This document shows, piece by piece, positions 23,100 to 34,201 of a stretch of 64,000 nt of DNA. The notes under the pieces were generated by a model that had not been told where the DNA came from, searched no databases, and saw only the letters and a program-made list of their open reading frames with translations. The DNA is from Hofstenia miamia (taxonomy: Eukaryota; Xenacoelomorpha; Acoela): positions 1,509,554-1,573,553 of the forward strand of contig SCFE01000082.1 in assembly GCA_004352715.1 (NCBI GenBank), read 5' to 3'. Positions within the stretch are counted from its first letter, which is position 1. Every line of letters starts with the position of its first letter. A program made the position numbers and the translations under genes.

Positions 23100-24365
23100 A
23101 TTTACTCCAAATCTAATTATGGCAATGTACAATTCTAACTGGAATGGAATTTACACATACATACCAACACAACTACACATTACCTTACACATTTCTCAAT
23201 GAGCCGTAGCACCAGAGTCTACTTATAGGACTGAAGACAGAATGCGGAGTTATATTCATTCGCAATATTTCACGCAATAACGTATTTTTGCCACCGTTTG
23301 TCCACTCAACAGAATTTTATTCAAAATTTTTTACGGATTTCGTATCAAAGCTTGTTTAACCTGCAAGTGTAGTTGAATTATACCTTATAAAACAGCGAGT
23401 TCACCTCTTTTGTTAAACTCAGTCGCAATTTAAAAGGCGAAATATGCTGGTAAATATCATTAACTTAATCGATTTTGAACCACTGTCAAGTAAAATTCCA
23501 TCAAATTTTGCAAAAGAATTGCAGCTGGGGAAAATGAAACCTTAAACAAGTTTCAACTGTTGTTACTGGGGATCATAAACATTTTTTCAATATTAATCTG
23601 ATTTTTTTAAATTTTCCCCCTACTTGATGTTTAGACAATAAATATGAGCCGCCTAAGCTCCATGTTAGCAATGACGGACCTAACCTATTTTGTGTTCTGT
23701 ACATACAACACCAAACTACAATGAATAAATTTGCAAAAGTCAGAGATAACAGTGCCCAGCAAAGGCGCAGCTTTTTTACAATTTTAAGAGATGAAGAAAA
23801 TCTTCTTTCTTGTATCTATTAATTTGTTAGTAATAAGCATTTAAATTCTTTTGAAGCCCTAGCCCAACCCTAATCCAACTGTGTTCACTTAAATTATAGC
23901 CATTTTAGGCCCATTTTGATCATTGACAAAAACAGTTCTTGAATTTTTCGGTTTGCTAGATGAAATGGACTGTATTACAATGGTGTATTAGAGGAGAAGA
24001 GTATTTGATACTATTGTAATATTTTAAAATTTAACATTTATTTGTCAACATGTTCCTTTTCAATTATATAGGACCACTACATTTGAGTTGATTTGCATGC
24101 AATATTTCCAAAACCCGACCCTGCCTCCCTGGGATATGTTCATTTTTTATCTCAAGACAATGTTGAAGCACTTAAAATTCTCTTTTACGCATTTGAATAA
24201 AACAAATATATTTTAAAGCCATATTTATTTATTGCTAGATTACTTAGTTAAATTCGGATCGGATCTACAATTTCGTAATCGATTCCATCTCTGCATAGTA
24301 GTAACCATAATATGGGAAATGATATTATCCCAATCATTTGAAATTTGAAAAATTATAATATTCCC
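23100..24365. other. AT-rich intergenic sequence, nothing recognised
   Basis: No motif-bearing frame, terminal repeat or RNA gene was seen. Confidence 0.45.
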
Positions 24366-24465
24366 ACTGAGAATCTCGTGGATAAGAGAGAGAGAGAGAT
24401 ATTTATTTCACCTTAATTGCAACCAAAAGGTTGAAAAATATAAAGTAATAACTATAAACTACCAT

Positions 24466-25846
24466 TTACAAACATATATTTATATATATATGTCTATATA
24501 TGTTAGGAGTTCCTTGAGGTACTCCTGCATACAACGTATTCCACAATGAAAGTGTTCCGCAAGGTAAACGAACTCTTTGTTGACGACCAGATAAAAAGCT
24601 TATGATCCAGTTGCATGTATAGTTGCTAACGTTAATTTCTCTCAGTCTGTTAATTAATATTGTTTGACTAACTAAATCAAAAGCCTTTCTGAAGTCAATT
24701 AAAAATATTCGTATGTATTGCCCAGTGCTTTCCAATTGATTTATCCAATTACGTGTCATATCAAGGAGTGCGTAAGGGTTGAACGACCGGGATAACTCTA
24801 TATTGTTTGGGATCTAGACTGCTACATATTTTTTCAATAAGTTCCTTTTCCAATAAAACCTCTTCTGCTATTTTCGCAACAGGGTGTGTTATAGAAATTG
24901 GTCGAAGATCTTTTCTTACGTTTTTAACTGGCTTATTTTTCTCTAAACAGGTCACATTAGCGCATGTAAAGAGGGAAGCATTATATGTTGAAAATGAATG
25001 ATTTAATAAGCCAGATATGGGAAATGCCAGTTCATAACAGTATTCTTTGAGAATCCAGGTGGGAATGGTAATGCCATGAATATCAGGACCTGTTGACTTA
25101 TGAATGTTTAATGCTTTCAATTTCAGAAAAGTTTGATATTCACTGATAAATATAGGGTTTTCGTTTAAAGATGGAATCACCATATCTGATGTAGTTATAA
25201 GTTCATACTCGTTAGTAATTGTAGTAAACTCGTTATTAATGCAATTTGCAAGTGTAATCTTATCCATAGATAAAAAATTATCACCAAGTGAAAGCTCTTT
25301 TTTAGAAGACTCAACGGATATGCCACCAACTTTCTTTATTTGAGTCCACCAATCTTTTGGTTTAGATGATTTAAGATCAGCAATAACACGGTTGTAATAT
25401 TCTTTGCGAGTAATTTCTAATTTGCGGTTTATAGTATTTCTGAGCCTACGATATAAAGAAAATTTCTTTTTTCGTAGGGCGTATTGCCTCTTGCTTATCA
25501 AACGGACTATTTCTACAGTTACCCAAGGTTTGTGTCGTGGATATATTTTTCGCATTTTCACTGGAAATGAGTATTCATATGCGTTGAACATAAACTTTGA
25601 AAAATTTTCCCAATTCTGAGGAAAGGAAACGTTAACATCAGTGCAAAAATTCCAGTCACGGCGGGATACTATGTTCCCAAACAATTGTAGGTTATATTTC
25701 TTTTTCACTCTATAAGATGTCATCGTCGGATTTCCACATACATATTTGGATTTTATGTACACCGATAAATGCCTACATTTACCAATACTGTGCATCGGTT
25801 GAGCTGACTCATAGAACTGGGAGTAATTAGTAAAAATTTTGTCCAA
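24466..25846 (-). pseudogene. LINE ORF2: linker and reverse transcriptase, 3'-truncated
   Basis: A 361-codon frame (25846 to 24761) starts at the end of the endonuclease (LDKIFTNYSQF, then HSIGK). It has RHKPWVTVEIVRLISKRQYA, STGPDIHGITIPTWILKEY, LAFPISGLLNHSF and DLRPISITHPVAKIAEEVL, and ends around SSLDPKQYRVIP, which is RT motifs 0-2. After a frameshift the next frame (24759 to 24466) has RIFLIDFRKAFDLV (first RT Asp), SFLSGRQQRVRL and YAGVPQGTP, then breaks into TA-rich sequence. The FADD/YADD catalytic box is missing, so the copy cannot be active. The long intact first frame suggests a relatively young insertion. Confidence 0.8.
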
Positions 25847-25904
25847 GGTACGATTTTAGTGTGTGTGAAATTTCCATCTGCTGAAGTTGAAACTCTGCTG
25901 TAAG

Positions 25905-26265
25905 NCAACAGGGTGTGTTATAGAAATTGGTCGAAGATCTTTTCTTACGTTTTTAACTGGCTTATTTTTCTCTAAACAGGTCACATTAGCGCATGTAAAG
26001 AGGGAAGCATTATATGTTGAAAATGAATGATTTAATAAGCCAGATATGGGAAATGCCAGTTCATAACAGTATTCTTTGAGAATCCAGGTGGGAATGGTAA
26101 TGCCATGAATATCAGGACCTGTTGACTTATGAATGTTTAATGTTTCAATTTCAGAAAAGTTTGATATTCACTGATAAATATAAGGTTTTCGTTTAAAGAT
26201 GGAATCACCATATCTGATGCAGTTATAAGTTCATACTCGTTAGTAATTGTAGTAAACTCGTTATT
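25905..26265 (-). repeat. Direct repeat of the LINE ORF2 segment 24877-25237
   Basis: After a single N at 25905, the sequence from CAACAGGGTG (25906) to CGTTATT (26265) repeats 24877-25237 almost exactly. There is one deleted base (GCTTTC against GTTTC) and a few substitutions. The lone N and the following 307-base gap suggest a scaffold join between two copies or two haplotypes, but a real tandem LINE pair is possible. Confidence 0.85.
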
Positions 26266-26572
26266 NNNNNNNNNNNNNNNNNNNNNNNNNNNNNNNNNNN
26301 NNNNNNNNNNNNNNNNNNNNNNNNNNNNNNNNNNNNNNNNNNNNNNNNNNNNNNNNNNNNNNNNNNNNNNNNNNNNNNNNNNNNNNNNNNNNNNNNNNNN
26401 NNNNNNNNNNNNNNNNNNNNNNNNNNNNNNNNNNNNNNNNNNNNNNNNNNNNNNNNNNNNNNNNNNNNNNNNNNNNNNNNNNNNNNNNNNNNNNNNNNNN
26501 NNNNNNNNNNNNNNNNNNNNNNNNNNNNNNNNNNNNNNNNNNNNNNNNNNNNNNNNNNNNNNNNNNNNNNNN
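26266..26572. other. Assembly gap of 307 unknown bases
   Basis: It consists only of N. It separates the LINE ORF2 copy from ORF1. Confidence 0.95.
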
Positions 26573-26590
26573 AAATATAGAAGGTACTAG

Positions 26591-27577
26591 TCAATTTTCT
26601 AATTGATTACTGTTGCTTTGATTATAAGAAGAGCTAATTGATTTGATGATTTCATCAATATTTTTTTCACTTTCAATGATATGAGACTTGTAATATAGTT
26701 TAAGTCCTTTGATTTTGAGCTGTGATTTTTCAAGGCCCTTTAATACCAATTCGTATCTAAATTTCAACAACATGCGTTCTTTGGCTAAGTCATCTGGTGT
26801 AAAATCATTGCGAATAAATATTGAGGTTCCTTTTAGTTTATAAGTTGATAATTTAATATCCCAGAAACTATGAAATTTGACCACAAGGGGCGCGGTGTAG
26901 TGCGAGATTGAATAAACTTCCCTCTTCGATAACAATCATCAAATTCGCAATCGACACCTAGGTTATATTTAAATAATTCCTTAAGTACATCACGATCAGC
27001 ATGCAGTTTGTCAATTGGATTTGTGTATTCAGATTTTTCAGCCAGTCCAGAAACCAATAAAGTCAATCGACTATCATCAGTCACATGTGACTGCTGAGGA
27101 GCAGTTTGTAGTGGAATCCGCTCATGACTTATTTTCATAATTGTTCTTCCAATCGTCGAGGCTAGTCTTGAATTTTTTTATATCAGTATTCAAGTTATCC
27201 ATCTTGTTTATAATCATTTTGTTTTGCTCTGCTTGAGAGTTTAATTGATCTATATCAAGCTTTAACTTCTCTATTTTGGATATGGTCTTTAATAGTAAAG
27301 CATTTTGTCTTTTTTGTTCTTCATTTAATTTGTTCATGTTAAATTCCGAGTTAAGAAAAGCTTCTTTCCTTTTCGCATCAGAGCAAACATTGCAGAAGGT
27401 AATAATTTGATCTTTCATTTTTAATAGCAGATCTGCTTGTGCATTGGAGAATCCGGAACAAGTCTTCTTGAGTAAATGAAAGTTTGTTTTTCAGTACACA
27501 CATTGAAACAGTTCATCTTCATTTGAAATTACGGATTTACAAGTATAGCAGGTTGTGTCATTAGTGTTACTTGACAT
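26591..27577 (-). pseudogene. LINE ORF1: PHD-type finger, coiled coil and RRM-like domain
   Basis: From the ATG at 27577 the frame has TTCYTCKSVISNEDELFQC and, after one TGA, KTCSGFSNAQ and ITFCNVCSDA, a PHD-like cysteine order. Then 27418-27122 is a coiled coil rich in K, L, N and I (LLLKTISKIEKLKLDIDQLN). A second frame (27138-26833) has SRLTLLVSGLAEK, DVLKELFKYNLGVDCEFDDC and YRRGKF. A third (26935-26591) has PLVVKFHSFWDIKLSTYKLKG, trimmed to its motif, then SIFIRNDFTPDDLAKERMLL, the usual end of LINE ORF1 RNA-binding modules. Two frameshifts and one stop interrupt it. Confidence 0.75.
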
Positions 27578-27599
27578 TACTTGTTATTCAAAGTTAAAT

Positions 27600-29096
27600 A
27601 AGCTATTCAAATTTCAAGCCGTTCGGTTTCCCACTATTAAGAATATGTTTATTAATTAAGGATATATTTGCTGTGCGAATTGCATGTTCGACACGTAGGA
27701 AGCCTTTGACAAACCAGCATTAAAAATGGTAATTTCATGTTTTATTTTGAAAATGAAGCAAATTTCATGGTATGGAAGATCTAACTTCTGCCACATGGAC
27801 AAGCCTGCACTGCATGCAATATTACATTGGTCCTTATATTTAAAATTCAATTATTCCCCGTTAAAAATCATACAAAACTGCAATACACAACGTACACAAA
27901 ATAGCATTCAGTTAAGCTGATGCTTAAGAAGCAAACTAAAAATATCAAATGTTTAATCTTAAAACATTCAAGCATTGTCATCAACAATTATTATTGTTTA
28001 AATAAAATGCACTTAAAGCTGCTAATATATCCTTGTATATATTCTTCAACAATGTGCTAATGTTTTTGCACATAACAAATTTCAATTCAACAGTTTTACT
28101 TTGATTAGATTTAAATATATTTTTAGAAGAAACATAAAAAAGTATAATGTCTAGTTTTATATTTCTTAGACAGCCTGCATCTTCTACAAATTCTATAATC
28201 GACTTTATATTTCCGATTTTGCATTCTATATTTTGGTCGAAATTTTATATATCTTGTACTAACATAGAATCTCTCTTCCATACATTTCTAATAGATAATT
28301 ATTACTTGTATTATTATGTGAAGATTTTCAAAGTGAAAGGATTTACATGGTAAAACTTTGTATTCCCACATTTGGTACATACAAGTTTTTATTATCTTAC
28401 ATAAACATGAAGTTTCTTGCAATTGACACCTGTGGAACTTGAATGTTTTTGCAAATTTCTTGGCAAGTCAAAACTTTCCAAGTTTTTTGTGGTTCAACTG
28501 TGAGACATGGAAGTAATTAATCTACACCATAATCGACACTTCTGAAAGCCACCCCTGTTTATATTTGTTATGAAGCAATTTTCATTGTAATTATTATGCT
28601 TTAAAAAAAATCAAGCGTTGTTTAGTAGTAATTCTCACATATGAAATATTGGATTTGGCACAGTAATTCACTAAAATTTGATTCTTTTGAGGCAAGTTTA
28701 TTGCTATTCTCCAGAAATGGCACTTGTCACCATCCAAAGCACTGTGTCGTTATCAAATATGCAATGCTGGCTACAACAGCTTACAATAGCATTATTAAGT
28801 GATCACCAAAAGCGTGTGACAGTCGTAATAAACTTCATGGACCAAAACTGAACAAAGCCCCACGAAGTTGAAAAAATATTGAAAAAAGAGACCCCGAAAA
28901 TAAAAATGGATCTCACCACTTTAGTCTTAAATATTTTTTAATTTTTGCAATTTTTTTAGTTTAATCCATAACAATTAATGTTAAAAACTTGTCGCGGAAA
29001 TTCCACCGTACGTCGATCCCCTTGTGTACGCAACTGAAGACAACTGACAAAATATGTTGGAAAGAGCAACTGTAAAATACACGTAGTTGTACGTTT
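27600..29096. other. AT-rich intergenic sequence, nothing recognised
   Basis: Short frames on both strands (27656-27850, 27726-27920, 28147-28353) overlap or contradict each other and carry no family signature. Confidence 0.45.
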
Positions 29097-29328
29097 GATT
29101 GAAACAAACTTATTGTCAACGAGCCGAAATTTCGATTTATTTCGAATTATTTACATAGTTCTTTCTATTATTTAATAAGCACTTTAACATTAGATTATAG
29201 AAAAAGGTTGTTGAATGAAAAAATAAGAAAAGCAGCCTAAACCATTTAAAAATCAGAACTATACACAGGCTCAATTGTATATTAAATTCAGTGCTCAAGC
29301 TCGGCTCGTTCACAAGTCTGGATTGAAA
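29097..29328. mobile_element. MITE, hAT-type, family A copy 1 (TSD GATTGAAA)
   Basis: The element spans 29105-29320 (216 bp). The left end is CAAACTTATTGTCAACGAGCC and the right end is ...GGCTCGTTCACAAGTCTG, so the inverted repeat is imperfect. The flanks 29097-29104 and 29321-29328 are both GATTGAAA. It has no coding capacity. It is related to 50124-50440, which shares both ends and interior words such as TTATTTAATA and TGAATGAAAAA. Confidence 0.75.
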
Positions 29329-29349
29329 TATTTGTAAAAAAAATTATCA

Positions 29350-29537
29350 CATATAAGCAGTGGCGGAGGAACGAAATTTCGTTGGGGGAGGCAAGGTACA
29401 TATTTTACCTAACATACGAAATAACTGTGAGTACATTTACTGTTTGAATTATAAAATTTAGGGAGGTAGTTTCTGAAATTTCAATTTTAGAGGGCAACTG
29501 CCTCCTCAGCCTCACTTGCGCCGCCATTGCATATAAG
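29350..29537. mobile_element. MITE, hAT-type, family B copy 1 (TSD CATATAAG)
   Basis: The element spans 29358-29529 (172 bp). It begins CAGTGGCGGAGGAACG and ends GCGCCGCCATTG, an imperfect inverted repeat. Exact 8-bp duplications CATATAAG flank it. It has no frames. It is related to 34030-34193 and to the right-end fragment at about 51085-51170 (shared GGCAGTTGCC-like and CCCC-rich ends). Confidence 0.8.
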
Positions 29538-29802
29538 TTGTTTTTATATACCTTCTTTATTCTCTTTGTAGTTTGATTACAATTTTAGTGCATGTTTACC
29601 TTTTCCTATTGATGTTGATTACTGCAAACGTTAGCGTCAATTGAAACACACAGTAAATAATTAACTGGTATCATAACCTGTTTAAATAGTTGAATATATT
29701 TATTGAACAATTTCGCCGTCTAACAGTGAGTCACAAGCGAATAAATTCGCAAGAGAAAATTCTCTCGTCCGTTTGAATAGTGTAGACATTTAATAGAAAT
29801 CG

Positions 29803-31853
29803 ATGGCCGAAGAATTCAATGTACTAGTTTGTGTTGATGGAAGTCCACAAAGCGAACATGCTTTCGAAAACTACATCAAAATGCACCACAAACCTGAAAA
29901 CAAAGTTGTGCTTTTCTTCGCTGGTGATCCCATTTTTGTTCCTACTTTTAGTTCCAATTACATGGCCATAACACCTGATACAATTGCTAAAGAAACAAAG
30001 GTAATTTTGTTGTTTGCTTAAATACAGGGGTAGGTAAAAAATTATTTGGACTGTGACAAGTAAAATTGCCATTAATTGGGAAGGTAAAAATCAATTACAC
30101 TGTGTAACAAAAAATATTTTTTCTTAGTTTAGTACTTTTTTTCAGTGTTTCTGGGTAATTTGATTATGCTAAAATGATTAAAGGTTATTTTCATGGTAGA
30201 AACCATACTTTGAAATTATCATTAAATTGAATTTATTGCCTAAATAGAAGATTAAGCTTAAAAATCAGAAATTTTATTATGGTGAAGATACTAAAAATCC
30301 CCAAATAACTTATATAAATGTACATAAACATCTAATTTTATTTTGATATTAATGCAAGCAGATAGATGCTTTGTGTTCATCCAGAAGTCATGAGCCCAAA
30401 ATATAGCCTAAATAGGGTAGTTTTCAAATTCCTTTAATTGAGATGTTATCCCGGCTTTTAGCTTTTCAACAACCCCATCCTTAGTGATCAAATAACTAGT
30501 AAATAGTTTGTTTTCATATATTTGAACATACAAAAATTTAATCAAGCTGAAATGTTCTCCCAAAATATTGTTTTCTCATAAAGAAGTCTCTTGAGTTGTT
30601 GGTGTAATTTTCCCTTAGCTCATCACTAAACAAACCAAAACTTTCATGAAATGACCCTCCCCAATTAATAGGTAAAAATAACTTACTATTGTGGTTCTTC
30701 GAGTCATCCCATATATGAGAATTGCAAATGGCAAAGGCTGGTTGATCTTCAAATACGCAAAAATATATTATTTGGGTGTCAACATCCAATATCCTGATAA
30801 ATGCTAAATTTATAAAAATATGATTCAGAATATTTTAATTGCATCTCCACTATTTATAAAAGGGTTGATTTTTTCGAATATAATATTCAGTTATGCAACA
30901 GAATTTATACAGGACTTGCATTTATAAGAAGCGGTGATATTTGCAGAGAAGAGTGAGTAATGTTGTCATAAGCACAGTTTAGGGTTATGTAGCTATGCTA
31001 GGGGCATAAAAGTATATTAAATTTGTGATGATAAGTTGATACATCACAACAGAGAACCGATGTTAATCAATTACTGTGGGAAATGAGAAGCGGGAAGGTT
31101 TAACTTCAATGTCCCAATGCGGTATATAGTTCAAAAAATTTCATTGCCATGGTCTAATAAGCTACTTTTCTCTCCAAGGGAAGGGCGATGTGGTTTAAAT
31201 TTAATGTGGCCATAGCCCATCCCCAGTACCTACTCCACTGATTTATATAACCATCCTATGCAAAATATAAAAGAACTGTAAAGTTTATCCAATGATTAAG
31301 GACTTTATTGTTAGCAACTTTATTTAACTGAACTTTACAATGGAGTCATTTCGGAATTTTTCATGCGATGTATAAGTAATTTTTTGTGTAAACTGCTGCT
31401 GGATTAAATGCTCTTTGGTTATTAAGCCGGATAAATAGTATTTCTGGTTGTATAAAACATCATATTATATTAAGAAAATTGTCTTCAAAGTCTCAGCATA
31501 TGTTAGTAGAGTTTTTAAAGTGAATTATTTTTTGTAATTAGTGGACAATTAAAAGCTAATCGTCTTTTAAGATTATTATATTTTAGGATAAAGAGGCCCA
31601 GGCCTTAAAACTTAATGAAAAATTCAGCAAGATCGCCAAAGACAAAGGTTTGTCGAAGTATGAATTTATTCAAGTGTGCAACACTGTATCGGCTGGGGAA
31701 TCTATCTGTAGCTATGCCAAGGAGCATTCCTTCAACTCTATTGTAATTGGTACACGCGGTTTGGGCAAAATACGTCGTACGATTTTAGGAAGCGTTTCGG
31801 ATTATGTTGTACATCATGCGCACATTCCAGTAACTGTAGTGCCCATGCATTGA
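29803..31853 (+). CDS. Universal stress protein (UspA-family), two exons, 154 aa
   Basis: Exon 1 is 29803-30000 (66 codons), with donor AAG|GTAATT. Exon 2 is 31587-31853, with acceptor TATTTTAG. Both use phase 0, so the intron (1,586 bp) joins cleanly. The protein starts MAEEFNVLVCVDGSPQSEHA (first beta strand plus the Asp near the nucleotide site). It ends with the UspA ATP-binding signature G121-x2-G124-x9-G134-S135 (GTRGLGKIRRTILGS) and a last strand, IPVTVVPMH. Single-domain length near 150 aa is normal for the family. The ATG at 29803 sits in a good context (ATCGATGG). USPs are cytosolic alpha/beta proteins, often ATP-binding and dimeric, induced by stress; the animal role is poorly defined. 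No frameshift or stop is seen. An assembly gap lies 76 bases after the stop. Confidence 0.88.
30001..31586 (+). other. Intron of the plus-strand USP gene
   Basis: It starts GTAATTTT and ends TTATATTTTAG. It is AT-rich and I recognised no transposon in it. The minus-strand frame at 30538-30789 has no family motif. Confidence 0.8.
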
Positions 31854-31928
31854 TTTGTTAATGTTAAATTTAGTTTGTCTAAATATATTTCAATTATATT
31901 ATAAAACTACATTATACTTTCACTTTTA

Positions 31929-32951
31929 NNNNNNNNNNNNNNNNNNNNNNNNNNNNNNNNNNNNNNNNNNNNNNNNNNNNNNNNNNNNNNNNNNNNNNNN
32001 NNNNNNNNNNNNNNNNNNNNNNNNNNNNNNNNNNNNNNNNNNNNNNNNNNNNNNNNNNNNNNNNNNNNNNNNNNNNNNNNNNNNNNNNNNNNNNNNNNNN
32101 NNNNNNNNNNNNNNNNNNNNNNNNNNNNNNNNNNNNNNNNNNNNNNNNNNNNNNNNNNNNNNNNNNNNNNNNNNNNNNNNNNNNNNNNNNNNNNNNNNNN
32201 NNNNNNNNNNNNNNNNNNNNNNNNNNNNNNNNNNNNNNNNNNNNNNNNNNNNNNNNNNNNNNNNNNNNNNNNNNNNNNNNNNNNNNNNNNNNNNNNNNNN
32301 NNNNNNNNNNNNNNNNNNNNNNNNNNNNNNNNNNNNNNNNNNNNNNNNNNNNNNNNNNNNNNNNNNNNNNNNNNNNNNNNNNNNNNNNNNNNNNNNNNNN
32401 NNNNNNNNNNNNNNNNNNNNNNNNNNNNNNNNNNNNNNNNNNNNNNNNNNNNNNNNNNNNNNNNNNNNNNNNNNNNNNNNNNNNNNNNNNNNNNNNNNNN
32501 NNNNNNNNNNNNNNNNNNNNNNNNNNNNNNNNNNNNNNNNNNNNNNNNNNNNNNNNNNNNNNNNNNNNNNNNNNNNNNNNNNNNNNNNNNNNNNNNNNNN
32601 NNNNNNNNNNNNNNNNNNNNNNNNNNNNNNNNNNNNNNNNNNNNNNNNNNNNNNNNNNNNNNNNNNNNNNNNNNNNNNNNNNNNNNNNNNNNNNNNNNNN
32701 NNNNNNNNNNNNNNNNNNNNNNNNNNNNNNNNNNNNNNNNNNNNNNNNNNNNNNNNNNNNNNNNNNNNNNNNNNNNNNNNNNNNNNNNNNNNNNNNNNNN
32801 NNNNNNNNNNNNNNNNNNNNNNNNNNNNNNNNNNNNNNNNNNNNNNNNNNNNNNNNNNNNNNNNNNNNNNNNNNNNNNNNNNNNNNNNNNNNNNNNNNNN
32901 NNNNNNNNNNNNNNNNNNNNNNNNNNNNTATATATATATATATATATATAT
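31929..32951. other. 1,000-base assembly gap followed by (TA)n
   Basis: Unknown bases run 31929-32928, exactly 1,000, which suggests a default gap size. TA repeats follow at 32929-32951. Confidence 0.95.
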
Positions 32952-33211
32952 TCAGTCAATCATTCAACTTTGAGAATCAAGTACAACTTCAAACTACATT
33001 TCTCAGATTTGCTTGATAAGTATTAATGAAATCTTCCACAACCGTGAATTATCCATTTTATTTACCTTAAAATGTTCCAGGATTGTATAATTGCAGGGTT
33101 TAAGATTTATCTGTTTAACAACGAATGTTGGTGCAGAAAGGTACCCAGATTGATTTCTAACTTCAGGATCATTTAATATAACGACAATTTAAGAGTCACA
33201 AGTCGTCGATA

Positions 33212-33535
33212 CTAATCCAACTCATTTTCTGACCGGAGTAGATCAGTGATTAACTTTGGATACACCAAAGAAAATCTATGTACCTGCCAAGCCATCATCT
33301 CATTCTTTGTAATGGCTTTCCTTTTCTTGCAAGTTGTTTTGAAGTAACTGTTCATACTAATTTCATTATAAATTGTAATAAGTGTCATGTCAGCAATAAG
33401 TACCGATATTCTTTCAGGCTCGCATAAGTAATCATTCAAAGTGTTAGCATCATTGACACTACTATTTCTACCTGAACATAGCATTCCATGGATTTTTGGA
33501 CCTGTTTCAATTTCTAATGCGTACTCCAAAGAGAA
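33212..33535 (-). other. Unidentified minus-strand reading frame, possible relic
   Basis: About 105 codons without a stop lie here, with no clear ATG at the start. The frame contains ISVLIADMTLITIYNEISMN and KKRKAITKNEMMAWQVHRF. Just downstream on the same strand (about 33075-33190) another open stretch reads LNDPEVRNQSGYLSAP and then QINLKPCNYTILEHF, followed by a donor-like AAG|GTAAAT. I could not connect the two with a splice acceptor. They could be remains of a host exon or of a transposon. I do not recognise the family. Confidence 0.2.
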
Positions 33536-33539
33536 AATA

Positions 33540-34021
33540 AGAAATAATTGGAATGTTGAAAACTAAAAGAAATTATAAAATTTAAATAAACTTGCTCTTT
33601 GTAATCCTAGTAATTTCATCTTAAAAATTGACAAACCTGTCTTATTCTAGTGGGGTTAATTTTCACCCTATACGTACTTCAAACAAAATAGATCTACATG
33701 ATAATATTTTCCTGATCTACTAGATAGAGTATGATTTTAGTGCACTCTGAGATGGAAAAGTCGTTATCCGTCATTGAAGATATACTGCTGCTATAAAATC
33801 CTCTGGTGTGAATTCCCACTTCAAAATAACTCTAACAGTTATAGCAGGGCAGGCCTTGGTGCGGCGGGTAAGGTTGGTCCCAAGACCCCGCTCTTTCCAG
33901 AGCAACATCACTTAGTTAAGCCATGGCTGTATTAGTTTAGTGTTTTCAATTTCGATAGTTGACTCTAGGACCATACATCTTTTTTGAGGGTATTTTGAAT
34001 TTTAGCAATATTACTGCTTAA
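33540..34021. other. Intergenic sequence, nothing firm
   Basis: A locally GC-richer word cluster at 33846-33900 (GGTGCGGCGGG, CAAGACCCCGCT) may be the end of a transposon, but no partner end was found. Confidence 0.3.
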
Positions 34022-34201
34022 CCTTAAATCAGTGGCGGCGGAAGTTGGGGCACAGATGGCAGTTGCTGCCTAATAACACCCTAAAGTCAACCTTTCAAAA
34101 AAACCTCCCCAAGTTTTATAGTCCTCTTAGTTATTTATTGTTTATTTAATGTAACGTGCCCCCTCCCTGACCAAAATTAGTTCCCCCACCATGCCTTAAA
34201 C
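34022..34201. mobile_element. MITE, hAT-type, family B copy 2 (TSD CCTTAAAT/CCTTAAAC)
   Basis: The element spans 34030-34193 (164 bp). The left end is CAGTGGCGGCGGAAG and the right end is CCCCCACCATG, whose complement CATGGTGGGGG matches loosely. The flanks are CCTTAAAT and CCTTAAAC (7 of 8). The interior shares GGCAGTTGC words with 29358-29529. Confidence 0.6.

Larger units (their letters stand above)
24385..27577 (-). mobile_element. Second PHD-type LINE, minus strand, with repeated segment and gap
   Basis: From right to left the element has ORF1 (27577 to 26591), a gap (26266-26572), a partial second copy of ORF2 (26265 to 25906), a single unknown base (25905), then ORF2 (25900 to 24466), broken within the RT just after GVPQGTP. 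The left boundary is a (TA) and (GA)n-rich stretch (GAGAGAGAGAGAG at about 24388-24400). The architecture is the same as the LINE at 15.66-22.37 kb but on the other strand, and the recognisable ORF2 segment is much better preserved. Confidence 0.75.

Noticed and set aside
26223-26594. Minus-strand frame across the 307-base gap
   Set aside because: It consists mainly of unknown bases. Only the flanking LINE sequence is real.
31855-32973. Long frames across the 1,000-base gap on both strands
   Set aside because: They are almost entirely unknown bases read as X, with no real sequence support.
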